DNA from: Bifidobacterium sp. ESL0690
GTDB lineage: Bacteria > Actinomycetota > Actinomycetes > Actinomycetales > Bifidobacteriaceae
NCBI RefSeq assembly: GCF_029392315.1
Contig: NZ_CP113939.1
Span: 868,001-932,000, forward strand
Length of the DNA stretch: 64,000 nt
Direction of reading: 5' to 3'
Positions 1 through 7,757 of the stretch are shown piece after piece. The position numbers were made by a program, and so were the translations under genes. The notes beneath the pieces are model-generated. The model searched no databases. It saw only the letters and a list, made by a program, of their open reading frames with translations, and had not been told where the DNA came from. Positions within the stretch are counted from its first letter, which is position 1. Each line of letters begins with the position of its first letter.

Positions 1-2
1 CC

Positions 3-698
3 CGCGATGTGAGTGGGGAAGGTGTACAGCAGGCGTTGCTGAAGATTCTTGAAGGCACGATTGCATCTGTACCACTGGAAGGTGAAGGCACGCGCAAGCA
101 TCGTGACCAGAACACGGTCAAAATGGATACGCGCGACATCCTTTTCATATGCGGCGGCGCGTTCGTCGGTCTCGACAGCATCGTGCGCAAGCGGCTTGGG
201 GCACAGGAAAGCGGGTTTACCGCGACACTACACGAGCATGATGAGAGCAAGGCCGATCTGCTGCGTCAGGTCGATGCCGATGATCTGGGTGATTTTGGTT
301 TGCTTCCCGAATTTATTGGCAGACTGCCGGTCGTGAGTGTGCTGGACGAGCTCACCGAACAGGATCTGCGCGACATCCTCGTGCGTCCGGCCAACGCGCT
401 GGTCAAGCAATACCGCAAGCTGTTCGCCGTCGACGGGGTCAAGCTTTCGTTTACCGATGAAGCCATTGCTGCCATTGCTGCGAAGGCCATCCGGGAAGGC
501 ACTGGCGCCCGCGGGCTGCGCTCCATCATCGAAAAGACGCTTGAGGAAACCATGTTCCAGCTTCCGGAGATGAATGATGTTCAGCAGGTCATCGTTGACG
601 CTTCCGCTGTCAGCGGTGAGGGCGTGCCGAAGATGGTCGTTTCGTCGTCCTCGTCCAGCCGTTCGTCGCGTCGCGGCAAGATACACGCGTTCGGATAA
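3..698 (+). CDS. clpX: ATP-dependent Clp protease ATP-binding subunit ClpX, C-terminal part (5' end off the window)
   Basis: The frame is open at the left edge, so only about the last 231 codons of a protein normally 410-480 residues long are present. ClpX is the AAA+ unfoldase that recognises tagged proteins and threads them into ClpP. The visible part starts with RDVSGEGVQQALLKILEGT, the conserved stretch just after Walker B, continues through FICGGAFVGL, GLLPEFIGRLPV (sensor 1/arginine-finger region) and TGARGLRSIIE (sensor 2), and ends in a Ser/Arg-rich tail SSSSSSRSSRR. No terminator is evident in the 165 bases after the stop. The family assignment is secure. Confidence 0.97.
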   Translation, partial: RDVSGEGVQQALLKILEGTIASVPLEGEGTRKHRDQNTVKMDTRDILFICGGAFVGLDSIVRKRLGAQESGFTATLHEHDESKADLLRQVDADDLGDFGLLPEFIGRLPVVSVLDELTEQDLRDILVRPANALVKQYRKLFAVDGVKLSFTDEAIAAIAAKAIREGTGARGLRSIIEKTLEETMFQLPEMNDVQQVIVDASAVSGEGVPKMVVSSSSSSRSSRRGKIHAFG

Positions 699-864
699 GC
701 AGAATTTTGCCATCATTGCAGCTGCGGTATGTTGTCTGAGTTTGATTGTGCCCCGATGAAGAGTTGTCGATTGACAATACCTGTTGTACCAATCCGTTTT
801 GCCTTGGTGGTGAGGTTGTTCCGATATTTGTAATACTGCGATTTATCTGCGCGACACGCCTAGC

Positions 865-893
865 TTGCGTGAATCGGGCACTTACGTTATATT
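865..893 (+). promoter_or_regulatory. Sigma-70-type promoter of the tRNA-Arg gene
   Basis: TTGCGT (865-870) and TATATT (888-893) are separated by 17 bases, giving a start near position 900, about 27 bases before the mature tRNA. The fit and position support a dedicated tRNA promoter; activity is inferred. Confidence 0.6.
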
Positions 894-926
894 AGATGAG
901 TTGTCAAAAACAAGGTTCTTGACACT

Positions 927-1000
927 GCGCACGTAGCCCAATGGATTAGAGCAGCTGACTACGGATCAGCAGGTTACAGGTTCGAATCCTGCCGTGCGCA
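927..1000 (+). tRNA. tRNA-Arg (anticodon ACG)
   Basis: A 74-nt cloverleaf: acceptor GCGCACG pairs with CGTGCGC, the anticodon stem GCTGA/TCAGC closes the loop CTACGGA, giving anticodon ACG (inosine at position 34 expected), and the T loop is TTCGAAT. The discriminator is A and CCA is not encoded. Two stem positions are A.C mismatches: the third D-stem pair (GCCC/GAGC) and the outer T-stem pair (ACAGG/CCTGC). The gene has its own promoter and terminator. I see no direct repeat of its 3' end downstream, so there is no sign of an integrated element. Confidence 0.95.
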
Positions 1001-1006
1001 CAGATT

Positions 1007-1040
1007 AATCCGCGGAATCGCAAGGTTCTGTGGATTTTTT
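1007..1040 (+). terminator. Intrinsic terminator after tRNA-Arg
   Basis: An 11-bp stem (1007-1017 with 1026-1036, two G.U pairs) closes an 8-base loop and runs into six T residues ending at 1040. It lies 7 bases past the tRNA. Confidence 0.85.
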
Positions 1041-1233
1041 CGATTCTGTTGGCGACAACGTGGTGATTGCAGTGAGGCAAGTGGCAAGAAAGCACTTGTT
1101 GCAGACACCATCGTTGAGCGTCTTTGTAGCTCGCTGCACTGCTGCTTTCTGTGGTTGTGGAATCGGTGATGGACTGGCTGCAGGTTGGCTTGTAAATCGG
1201 AGTGAACGATTGTGTTGGGATGGAGAGATGAGA

Positions 1234-2883
1234 ATGCAATTGTCTTTGTTGCCGTCGCTTTATACGCCGCGTCGGCGTCTACCGTTTGAGCCATATTGTG
1301 CACCGTCAACCTCTGGTCCGGTTTCGTCGGAGATATCTGCTTGCGACGTGTATGACTATGATTTGACTCTTGATATGGTGCGGGATGCCACAAATCTGCT
1401 GAGAGACCGGGGTGGGAATCCCAGAAATGTGTTGCTGCCCGGTCTGGTGGGTAGTTTTCTTCTGACGGTGTTGGGAATCTGTGTGCATGATACGGCCTTT
1501 GATGACGGCGAGGCTCCTATGTGGTATTTTTCCATGCTGTTTTGTGGTGGTGGCGGTCTGTTTCTTCTCTGCGTTTATCTAGCCCCCTCTTTATCGAAGA
1601 GAATGGGATGGGTGAGGGATCGTTTCAATCCTAGTCTTCTGTCGTTCGGCTATGTGGGTCCATACGGGCATCTGGAGCCGGAATTGCTACGCAAGGCAGG
1701 TTTGTCGGTGCGGTGTCGAGCAGTGCTGTCTGATGTCGGGGTGACTTGGCTGTGTCTTGGAGCAAACGGCACGCGGGTTCTGAAGTTCGTGTGGGCGGAT
1801 TGTGACCGTGTGTGCGTGTGCAGGTCGTGTGTTGTGCTGGCTGATACAAAGGCCTCTAGTGGGTTCGATGCGGTGGTGTTGCCGTTGTCGGCGATTGGCG
1901 ATGTGGACGGGTTCTTGAGGGTCTGTTTGGAGAGGGCGCGTGCCATGGATGCCGAGCCGATGGTGGCGGTCAAAGGCGGCCGTTGGTCGGATGACCGAGG
2001 CTTGGTCGCCCGCTGGTATAAAGGGACGCAGAAAAATGAAGTTGCGGAACTTTCCGGCAGCGGATATCCGTCACGGAATCGTTCAGAGGAAATCAGGAAA
2101 CAGGCAGGTACGACAAAGCGTATCTGTGCGCAGCCGTTTGATGAGTCGGCGTTGCCTCCGGACTCGGTTGTCTATGACTACGATCTGACATTGAGCGTGG
2201 CCGAGGATTCCGCGTACATGGTAGCTGGCGGGTTCGAGTATGCCCGGCACAGGTTCGTGTTTTGGGATGTCCTTGTCTGCATCATACTTGGAACCACGTT
2301 CGATCTTGATATCGGAATTGATATCGGACTTGATATGTCTGATGATTTCTTCTGGGGCCGTATCATCCTTGAAATTCTGGCGTTCGTAGGCTTGGGAGTG
2401 GTCTTTTACATCTTGTTTGTTGTCTTGCTTAAAAGAGTAGTCGTTCCGTGGTCGCTTCGTTTGGATCGGGATATCACGTTGTTCGGGTTCACTCGGCCGG
2501 CGCGGCGCATGGATTTGGTGCGTGGCTTGAACCGGTCGGCGCATTGCCGTGTGGTGTTCACAGATGAAGAAGTGAAATGGACGCGGTCCGGACCGAGAAG
2601 GACCGAGGTCTCCCGATTCGCTTGGAAGGACTGTAATCGGTTGTATGTATGCCGGTCATGCGTCGTGATTAGCAATGTAGAGGTCGACAGAGGCTTTGGC
2701 GGGGTCATCTTGCCGCTCTCCGCGATTGGCGATGTCAACGGGTTCATTCGCATGTATGAGGATCATGTACGTGGTGTGGGTGCCAGTCCATCCGTGATAG
2801 TCGATGGCGGCAGCTGGTCTGATAGGAGGGGCTTTCAGGCCCGTTGGAATCGCAAACTTTCCCGCAGCAAGGACAGGGCATGA
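1234..2883 (+). CDS. Tandem-duplicated YcxB-like membrane protein of unknown function
   Basis: About 549 residues in two homologous halves. Each half opens with a VYDYDLTL motif (near residues 36 and 318), has two hydrophobic segments, and ends in a soluble domain with the pattern CRxVxxDxxVxW, FxWxDCxRxxVCRSCVV, LPLSAIGDVxGF, followed by a GxWSDxRGxxARW tail. This arrangement of two helices followed by a small beta-rich domain resembles YcxB-like proteins. The frame is open from 1030, but that start falls inside the tRNA terminator; ATG 1234 has GGAGAG six bases upstream and is preferred. The stop overlaps the next start (ATGA), so the two genes are probably coupled. Function is unknown. The doubling of the unit within one chain is the unusual feature. 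Confidence 0.8.
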   Translation: MQLSLLPSLYTPRRRLPFEPYCAPSTSGPVSSEISACDVYDYDLTLDMVRDATNLLRDRGGNPRNVLLPGLVGSFLLTVLGICVHDTAFDDGEAPMWYFSMLFCGGGGLFLLCVYLAPSLSKRMGWVRDRFNPSLLSFGYVGPYGHLEPELLRKAGLSVRCRAVLSDVGVTWLCLGANGTRVLKFVWADCDRVCVCRSCVVLADTKASSGFDAVVLPLSAIGDVDGFLRVCLERARAMDAEPMVAVKGGRWSDDRGLVARWYKGTQKNEVAELSGSGYPSRNRSEEIRKQAGTTKRICAQPFDESALPPDSVVYDYDLTLSVAEDSAYMVAGGFEYARHRFVFWDVLVCIILGTTFDLDIGIDIGLDMSDDFFWGRIILEILAFVGLGVVFYILFVVLLKRVVVPWSLRLDRDITLFGFTRPARRMDLVRGLNRSAHCRVVFTDEEVKWTRSGPRRTEVSRFAWKDCNRLYVCRSCVVISNVEVDRGFGGVILPLSAIGDVNGFIRMYEDHVRGVGASPSVIVDGGSWSDRRGFQARWNRKLSRSKDRA

Positions 2884-3992
2884 TAATGACTGGTGCATTC
2901 ACGGAGATGAGAAAGGAATGGACGCCGGAATCGGTGAGTGGTGTGGGATTCACTTCCGAGCATTTGGCCACGTTGATCGGGGGAGCGGATTACGCGCGGT
3001 GCGCGGTACCGGTCGATCAGGTCCCGTTGGGCTATGTCGGGGAGCAGGACACGCTTGACGAGATGAGGGAGGATCTGGTGGCTTCGTATGAGGGGCTGGG
3101 CTTGGTCGACCGCGATGGAAACCCGTGCCCGGCGCTGGCGCATGTGCTTGATCCGATTCGCGATTGCCGTTTCGACGTGGCCGACGGGTTCATACCCGAT
3201 GTCGCTCCTATGATAGAGAAGGGGTTGGCGCTGCACAACAACGAGTCCCTAATCCTCGATGATGTCGACGATGATGACAGTGATGATAGTCAACCTGACG
3301 AGCGGACGTTCTGTGTGTGCTTCGGCAGGCGCTCGGCCACGATGATCTGCCGGACATTTTCGGCGGACCGGCCCGGTTACGCGTTGCTCGACCTGGGAGG
3401 ACCCGAGAATTGGGAGGAATCGTTCATGAAGGCCACCCATCTGGCCCGGCTATGGCGCTATTCGAAGAAGCCTAACGGATTTTCGGTAGATGCTTCTGCG
3501 CAAGAGGACGAGCTTGTTTCGCACATGCTGGATGGTGACATTCATGCGGCCAAGAGCTGCGAGGCCGTGCATCCGGAGTTCCGAGGACGTCTGAGCGAGT
3601 TGGCGGACGGACTGATGAACCCTGATCGTTTCGGCTATAAGTACGGCATCAAGAAAATTCGCTATGAATCGGGGACAATGGTGTCACACGACTACCGCCG
3701 CACGTGGCTGGGCGGTGACAGTCAAGAGCGAGACAGGCGCTTTGGTCCGGAGCCGTATACGGCCTCGATTATCGTTCCCAAGCTGGGAGTGGTGTATTCG
3801 AGTACTTTCATGCCTCCGGATGACGCACATTCGGTATGGCTGCGTAATGGCTGTTGTATCAGTTCGCGTTTTGAGTTTGTCGGTTCGGGAAGTGTGCTCG
3901 AGCGATTGACCGGCATACCGCAGTCGCAATGGTTGGAGGATGTGGAAAGCACAAAGACAATAGGCAAGAACCAAGACAGGCCGTCATCATGA
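2880..3992 (+). CDS. Hypothetical protein, possibly EspG-like
   Basis: About 370 residues. ATG 2880 overlaps the upstream stop by four bases and has AAGGA six bases upstream, implying translational coupling to the YcxB-like gene. The N-terminal third (VGFTSEHLATLI, alternating Val/Pro/Leu, GLGLVDRDGNPCPALAHVLDPI) recalls the start of actinobacterial EspG/ESX-secretion-associated proteins. An acidic run DDVDDDDSDD sits near residue 135, and the C-terminal third contains SxxFMPPDDAHSVWLRNG. No signal peptide or membrane segment is visible. The EspG resemblance is weak pattern matching by eye, and no ESX genes are in the window, so the function should be regarded as unknown. Confidence 0.7.
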   Translation: MIMTGAFTEMRKEWTPESVSGVGFTSEHLATLIGGADYARCAVPVDQVPLGYVGEQDTLDEMREDLVASYEGLGLVDRDGNPCPALAHVLDPIRDCRFDVADGFIPDVAPMIEKGLALHNNESLILDDVDDDDSDDSQPDERTFCVCFGRRSATMICRTFSADRPGYALLDLGGPENWEESFMKATHLARLWRYSKKPNGFSVDASAQEDELVSHMLDGDIHAAKSCEAVHPEFRGRLSELADGLMNPDRFGYKYGIKKIRYESGTMVSHDYRRTWLGGDSQERDRRFGPEPYTASIIVPKLGVVYSSTFMPPDDAHSVWLRNGCCISSRFEFVGSGSVLERLTGIPQSQWLEDVESTKTIGKNQDRPSS

Positions 3993-4053
3993 ATGTCGTC
4001 ACCAGGTCGAGGAAGTGCCTGACCCGCATTGCTCTAGGTCAGGCCGGCTTCAA

Positions 4054-4218
4054 TTATTGCCTGCGATACCTCCATACGATTGCCACTGCGCAGCCTGTCA
4101 CAGCCACGAGCAGCACATCAACCACCGTGTTATCCGCGTTCGCCGCAAGAACGACGAAAAGTGGCACGATGGCTTGGATGATCTCAGGGGCGTCAAAGCC
4201 CTTCTTCCGATTGGACAT
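4054..4218 (-). CDS. Small two-helix membrane protein (54 residues), hypothetical
   Basis: A short gene on the minus strand starting MSNRKKGFDAPEI and ending WRYRRQ. AAGGACAT lies just before the ATG. It has a basic N-terminus, two hydrophobic segments (about residues 13-27, IIQAIVPLFVVLAAN, and 32-49) joined by a short NADNT turn, and a basic end, so both termini should be cytoplasmic. Its 5' flank carries two strong hairpins (stems 4239-4246/4253-4260 and 4270-4276/4281-4287). I do not recognise a family; a small stress or toxin-like membrane peptide is possible but unsupported. It is convergent with the upstream pair and divergent from the RNA candidate at 4376. Confidence 0.55.
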   Translation of the reverse strand: MSNRKKGFDAPEIIQAIVPLFVVLAANADNTVVDVLLVAVTGCAVAIVWRYRRQ

Positions 4219-4360
4219 AGCATGTCCTTTTTATTGTGGCCGCGCCACGACAGGCGCGGCGAGGTCGATACAGCCGGCTGGCTGTACGGTCGCGCAAACC
4301 TTGGTGAGGGGCTTGGCGACAATTCCATCCTATCGCGAAATAGGTATTACATAGAGTAGA

Positions 4361-4516
4361 TGGTATACTGGCTATGTCTGTTGCGGAGGTGACTCACTGG
4401 AACCTAGCCGGCGAATAAAGCTTTTATCCGGTGAGGCCGCAATGGATGGGGTGTTTCGATTCATCCCGTTATTATGGCCGCGGGCCCTGGTGTTTGGAAA
4501 CGAACACCAGGGCCGA
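4361..4516 (+). ncRNA. Candidate structured non-coding RNA with own promoter and 3' hairpin
   Basis: An extended -10 (TG at 4361-4362, TATACT 4364-4369) would start a transcript near 4376. It could fold GCGG/CCGC (4383-4386/4437-4440) enclosing CTCACTGG/CCGGTGAG (4393-4400/4428-4435), an apical ATAAA/TTTAT hairpin, then GGATG/CATCC (4444-4448/4462-4466), and end in a perfect 12-bp hairpin (4483-4494/4503-4514) without a clear T run. No convincing reading frame of any length crosses it. It matches no RNA family I can name; a partial tRNA-like T-arm was considered and dropped. The rest of 4219-4736 holds only the hairpins of the flanking gene and the ABC promoter region. Confidence 0.4.
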
Positions 4517-4702
4517 GGTGTATCTCGACTCCGGACAAGATTTAGGGTTGGGTTATAGGTCAGAATGTGTGTCTGTAATCGTCTTTGAGGTTGTTTTGTA
4601 TCACGTACGGTCTATAACCCCAATTTTCATACTGTTATGTCTACCTAGGGGTACAGTTTTCCGTCTTGCGTTGCCGCTGCGAGTTGTCGCGTCTTGTATA
4701 GG

Positions 4703-4719
4703 AAGTACACGAAGTACTT
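4703..4719. promoter_or_regulatory. Palindromic operator candidate upstream of the ABC-exporter operon
   Basis: AAGTAC and GTACTT form a perfect 6-bp inverted repeat with a 5-base spacer, between a TATAGG -10-like element (4697-4702) and the ribosome-binding site (AAAGG, 4725-4729) of the ABC ATPase gene. The position over the likely transcription start suggests a repressor or response-regulator site; the regulator encoded by the fifth gene of the same operon is one candidate. This is inference. Confidence 0.45.
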
Positions 4720-4736
4720 ACTAGAAAGGCGGAACA

Positions 4737-5885
4737 ATGAACGTCAATAGTTACGAGAACCGCGGACAATCTGGAAAGCAGCCGAAACTGGCCGTGGCTA
4801 CCCAGAACCTCGTGAAGACATACGGGGATTTCAAAGCGGTGGATGGTCTGAATCTCAAGGTGCCGATGGGTGGTGTCTACGGCCTGCTTGGTCCCAACGG
4901 TGCCGGAAAATCCACCACGATGAAACTGCTGTTGGGGCTCACCTCGCCGACCTCCGGTCAGATGTGGATGCTCGGGCAGCAGATTGACAGCAAACGCGGT
5001 GGAAATAACCGTATCCAGCCGGGGCGCGTCGGCTCGATGATTGAAGGACCGAGCTTCTATCCAGGCTTGTCCGGTTTGGATAACTGCCGCATGGTTGCGG
5101 ACTATCTTGGTCTGCCGGTTTGCGCAGCCACTCAGGTGCTGGCTCAGGTCGGTCTGAAGGGTCACGAGGACAAGAAGGCGAAGGATTATTCGCTGGGCAT
5201 GAAGCAACGCTTGGGCATCGCCATGGCTCTGATTTCGAGACCGGAATTGCTGTTACTTGATGAACCGACGAACGGCTTGGATGCCGAGGCCGTTGTTGAG
5301 GTTCGCGAGATGATTATGAATCTGGCGGCTTCAGCAGGGGTCACTGTCATCATTAGCAGTCACATCCTCTCCGAAATCGAGAAGATGGCACCGGTGGTCG
5401 GCATCATCGCTGCAGGTCGTCTGCTGTATCAGGGTTCTTTGGACGATTTGCGCGAGCAGGGGCATATCGATATCCGCGTCTCCGACCCGAAAAGTGCTGC
5501 GGACGTGCTTAGCCAAAGCGGCATGCCTTATCAGCTCATACCGCAGACAGGCGAGCTGCAGATTCCGGAATGTTCGGATGGCCGGATTGCCGGTTTGGTT
5601 TTGCAAATGGTTAATAGGAACATCGCGGTCTACCGCGTCGCCTCCGAACGCAAAAGTCTCGAAGAAGCGTTCCTCGAGTTGGTGGAAAGTCCGCAAAATC
5701 AGCAATCACAAAGTGAACAGAACAATCGCGTCAATCAAGCATCGATAACGATGGCATACGGAAGCAAAACGACCCAGATGGCAGCGAATATCGGCAATAT
5801 GTCAACTATGGCGAATCGGAATGTTTCCGGATTCCGACCATATCCCAACGTCAGCTTGATGTCGGTTTCGGGAGGTGTGCGATGA
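4737..5885 (+). CDS. ABC transporter ATP-binding protein (BcrA/CcmA-type)
   Basis: A 382-residue ATPase of the drug- or bacteriocin-exporter type. Walker A GPNGAGKST lies at about 52-60, the signature YSLGMKQR at 151-158, Walker B LLLLDEP at 171-177, and the switch histidine in ISSHILSEIE near 210. Beyond residue 310 the chain has a Gln/Asn/Met-rich extension not needed for ATPase function. It energises the two permeases encoded by the next two genes, with which it overlaps by four bases. The operon also carries a kinase and regulator, the usual layout of cell-envelope-stress or lantibiotic-immunity exporters. The substrate is unknown. Confidence 0.9.
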   Translation: MNVNSYENRGQSGKQPKLAVATQNLVKTYGDFKAVDGLNLKVPMGGVYGLLGPNGAGKSTTMKLLLGLTSPTSGQMWMLGQQIDSKRGGNNRIQPGRVGSMIEGPSFYPGLSGLDNCRMVADYLGLPVCAATQVLAQVGLKGHEDKKAKDYSLGMKQRLGIAMALISRPELLLLDEPTNGLDAEAVVEVREMIMNLAASAGVTVIISSHILSEIEKMAPVVGIIAAGRLLYQGSLDDLREQGHIDIRVSDPKSAADVLSQSGMPYQLIPQTGELQIPECSDGRIAGLVLQMVNRNIAVYRVASERKSLEEAFLELVESPQNQQSQSEQNNRVNQASITMAYGSKTTQMAANIGNMSTMANRNVSGFRPYPNVSLMSVSGGVR

Positions 5886-6754
5886 GTGACTGCGTGATAA
5901 GATTCAGTCCATACGACAATCCGTATTACAATCAATCGGTTCCGAGAACCCCTGTAAACACAACCAGCAAGAAAAGCGGCATGCCCGTATTCACCGCAAT
6001 CCGCATGGAACTGCGCAAGCTCAAAGGGTCATCGTTCTGGTGGATGGCGGCGGGCATGGCATTGCTGACCTCGGCATGGTCAGGGGCAGCGTTCATGAAA
6101 CGGGTCGGCGGCAACTCTACGCTTCGTACCGTTTTGCTCGCCGACAACGAGCCATACACCTTCATCAGCTTGATGGCACCGATTCTGGCTGCGCTGCTGA
6201 CCAGTCGCTTGGCAGTGATGGAGACGGGTGGGCGGATGAACCTCAAATGGCTGTCGTTGGGCCAATCAGAAGTGATGAGGTTCCTGGCCAAGTTTGTGGT
6301 CGCGGGGCTGGCGCTCGCGACGTGCTTCATCATTCCTCTGGTGTGGATTCCTGTGGCCGCGAAGGCGAAAGGTTTTGGTTTTACCGGAAGTTTTGCGAGC
6401 CTGTTGATTCTGACATCGCTGATTGCGCTGTTCTCATCGCTCGCGGTCACGGCCGTCCAATTGCTGATTTCCATGGTCGTCGGCAAACAGGCCGTGGGAC
6501 TTGGAATCGGTGTCATCGCCGGCTTGATTGGTTCCGGACTGATTGCAATGGGCAAGCCGCAGCTTGGCTGGCTGTTTCCCGCCGGCATCAGTTCCGCCGC
6601 CGATCCTTTCGTGAGCAAAGCCATGGCGAATGGATATGCCAGCGTGACGATGGCCGGCAATCCGTGGGTTCGAGCGGTAGTAAGTTTTGGCGTATGTGCG
6701 TTTTGGGTCGTTGTTTCGGCGTTGGCCATCAAGATAAGGGAGTCAAAGCGATGA
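5882..6754 (+). CDS. ABC transporter permease, first subunit
   Basis: A 290-residue integral membrane protein with about six hydrophobic segments (near 45-65, 100-115, 140-165, 175-205, 210-230 and 265-285), typical of ABC-2 permeases that pair with BcrA-type ATPases. It starts at ATG 5882, overlapping the ATPase stop (ATGA), with GGGAGGTG five bases upstream. A polar N-terminal leader of about 35 residues precedes VFTAIRMELRKLKGS, the conserved start of such permeases. A long open frame in another phase across this gene (from 6040) is a shadow. Confidence 0.85.
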   Translation: MSDCVIRFSPYDNPYYNQSVPRTPVNTTSKKSGMPVFTAIRMELRKLKGSSFWWMAAGMALLTSAWSGAAFMKRVGGNSTLRTVLLADNEPYTFISLMAPILAALLTSRLAVMETGGRMNLKWLSLGQSEVMRFLAKFVVAGLALATCFIIPLVWIPVAAKAKGFGFTGSFASLLILTSLIALFSSLAVTAVQLLISMVVGKQAVGLGIGVIAGLIGSGLIAMGKPQLGWLFPAGISSAADPFVSKAMANGYASVTMAGNPWVRAVVSFGVCAFWVVVSALAIKIRESKR

Positions 6755-7680
6755 ATGGAAATGAGAGAGCAAACAGATTAGCGATGCTGCAGCGACAAAA
6801 GACAATGAATGGCAACATGATGATGAACAGACAAGTGACAATGAACGGGCTGGTAGGCGACGCCCAAAATACGTCCAGCGTGGTCTCTCCGAGATTCACT
6901 GATGGTAGCGGAGAAGCGACAAGGTGTCCATCCAAACCTTCGATAATCGCAGCACTCCGTTGGGAAATACAGAAAGCGGGCAACTTGTGGTACTGGATCG
7001 CGACGGCGCTCTTTGGCCTCATCGGCATGTTCAACGGGTGGAGCCAGTATGTCGACTATCACAAGGATTTTCAAGCTCAAGGTGTGACGTGGGCGGCGGT
7101 ATGGGGTCAGGCCATCCTGTTACCAAGCATGGTGTTCATGCCGATTCTGGTCGCGGCGTTCGCCTCCCAGATCGAATCCAACGAGCACGTCGGCCGCAAC
7201 TGGCAGCGTCTCAACGCCAGCGGCACGGCGTCGGCGGCGGTTACGGGCAAGATGTTGCACGGCTTGCTGGCCTCGGTTTTGACTTTGGCGGTTTTCGAGG
7301 CTGAATTCTTGATAGTCGGCAAAGTGCTGCTTGGCTTCAACTTGCGTGAGGTCGGCCCGTTCCTGCTTCGTGGCGTTCCGATGACCTTGGCGGTCTGGGC
7401 GATTATGACTCTGACCCAGGCGATTTCGGCGAAATTCGAATCATTCGCCGGCACTATGAGCGTGGTCTTGGTGCTCACCTTGATTGGATGTGTGCTGTCG
7501 CTTATTATCCCCTCACTGGCGTTGGCCTATCCTTTTTCACTGATCACTGGTGCCTCGGCCGCTCGAGATTTGGGCAATATCGCGTCGGTGGGTTCCATCT
7601 TGGCGGCAACGCTGATGGCTGCGTTCTGGGTCATCGTCGGTGGACTGATGTTTCGCAGGCTTACCCGTAAAGCCGTGTGA
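6751..7680 (+). CDS. ABC transporter permease, second subunit
   Basis: A 309-residue membrane protein. The frame is open far upstream inside the first permease, but ATG 6751 overlaps that gene's stop (ATGA) and has AAGGGAG nine bases upstream, so it is the start. A Met/Asn/Gln-rich leader of about 60 residues precedes AALRWEIQKAGNLWYW and six hydrophobic segments. The second permease makes the exporter a hetero-oligomer, as in bacitracin- and lantibiotic-type systems. The substrate cannot be read from the sequence. Confidence 0.85.
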   Translation: MNGNERANRLAMLQRQKTMNGNMMMNRQVTMNGLVGDAQNTSSVVSPRFTDGSGEATRCPSKPSIIAALRWEIQKAGNLWYWIATALFGLIGMFNGWSQYVDYHKDFQAQGVTWAAVWGQAILLPSMVFMPILVAAFASQIESNEHVGRNWQRLNASGTASAAVTGKMLHGLLASVLTLAVFEAEFLIVGKVLLGFNLREVGPFLLRGVPMTLAVWAIMTLTQAISAKFESFAGTMSVVLVLTLIGCVLSLIIPSLALAYPFSLITGASAARDLGNIASVGSILAATLMAAFWVIVGGLMFRRLTRKAV

Positions 7681-7757
7681 TGATGCCCAAAGTTATACGC
7701 CAAAACCGTCATAATGGAATGGAACGGCACACAATCAGAATCGGTGAGGAGGCTGAC

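Noticed and set aside
3929..4359. Two overlapping plus-strand frames after the EspG-like gene
   Set aside because: They overlap a better minus-strand small gene and have no ribosome-binding sites or protein-like composition.
4381..4475. A tRNA or tmRNA 3' domain
   Set aside because: A T-arm-like GTTTCGATTCATCC is present but the loop is 8 bases and no acceptor, D or anticodon arm can be built.
927..4500. Integrated island at tRNA-Arg
   Set aside because: No integrase and no repeat of the tRNA 3' end within the window; only unknown genes adjoin it.
6040..6750. N-terminal extension of the second permease (open frame from 6040)
   Set aside because: It overlaps the first permease in another phase; ATGA overlap at 6751 and the ribosome-binding site define the start.
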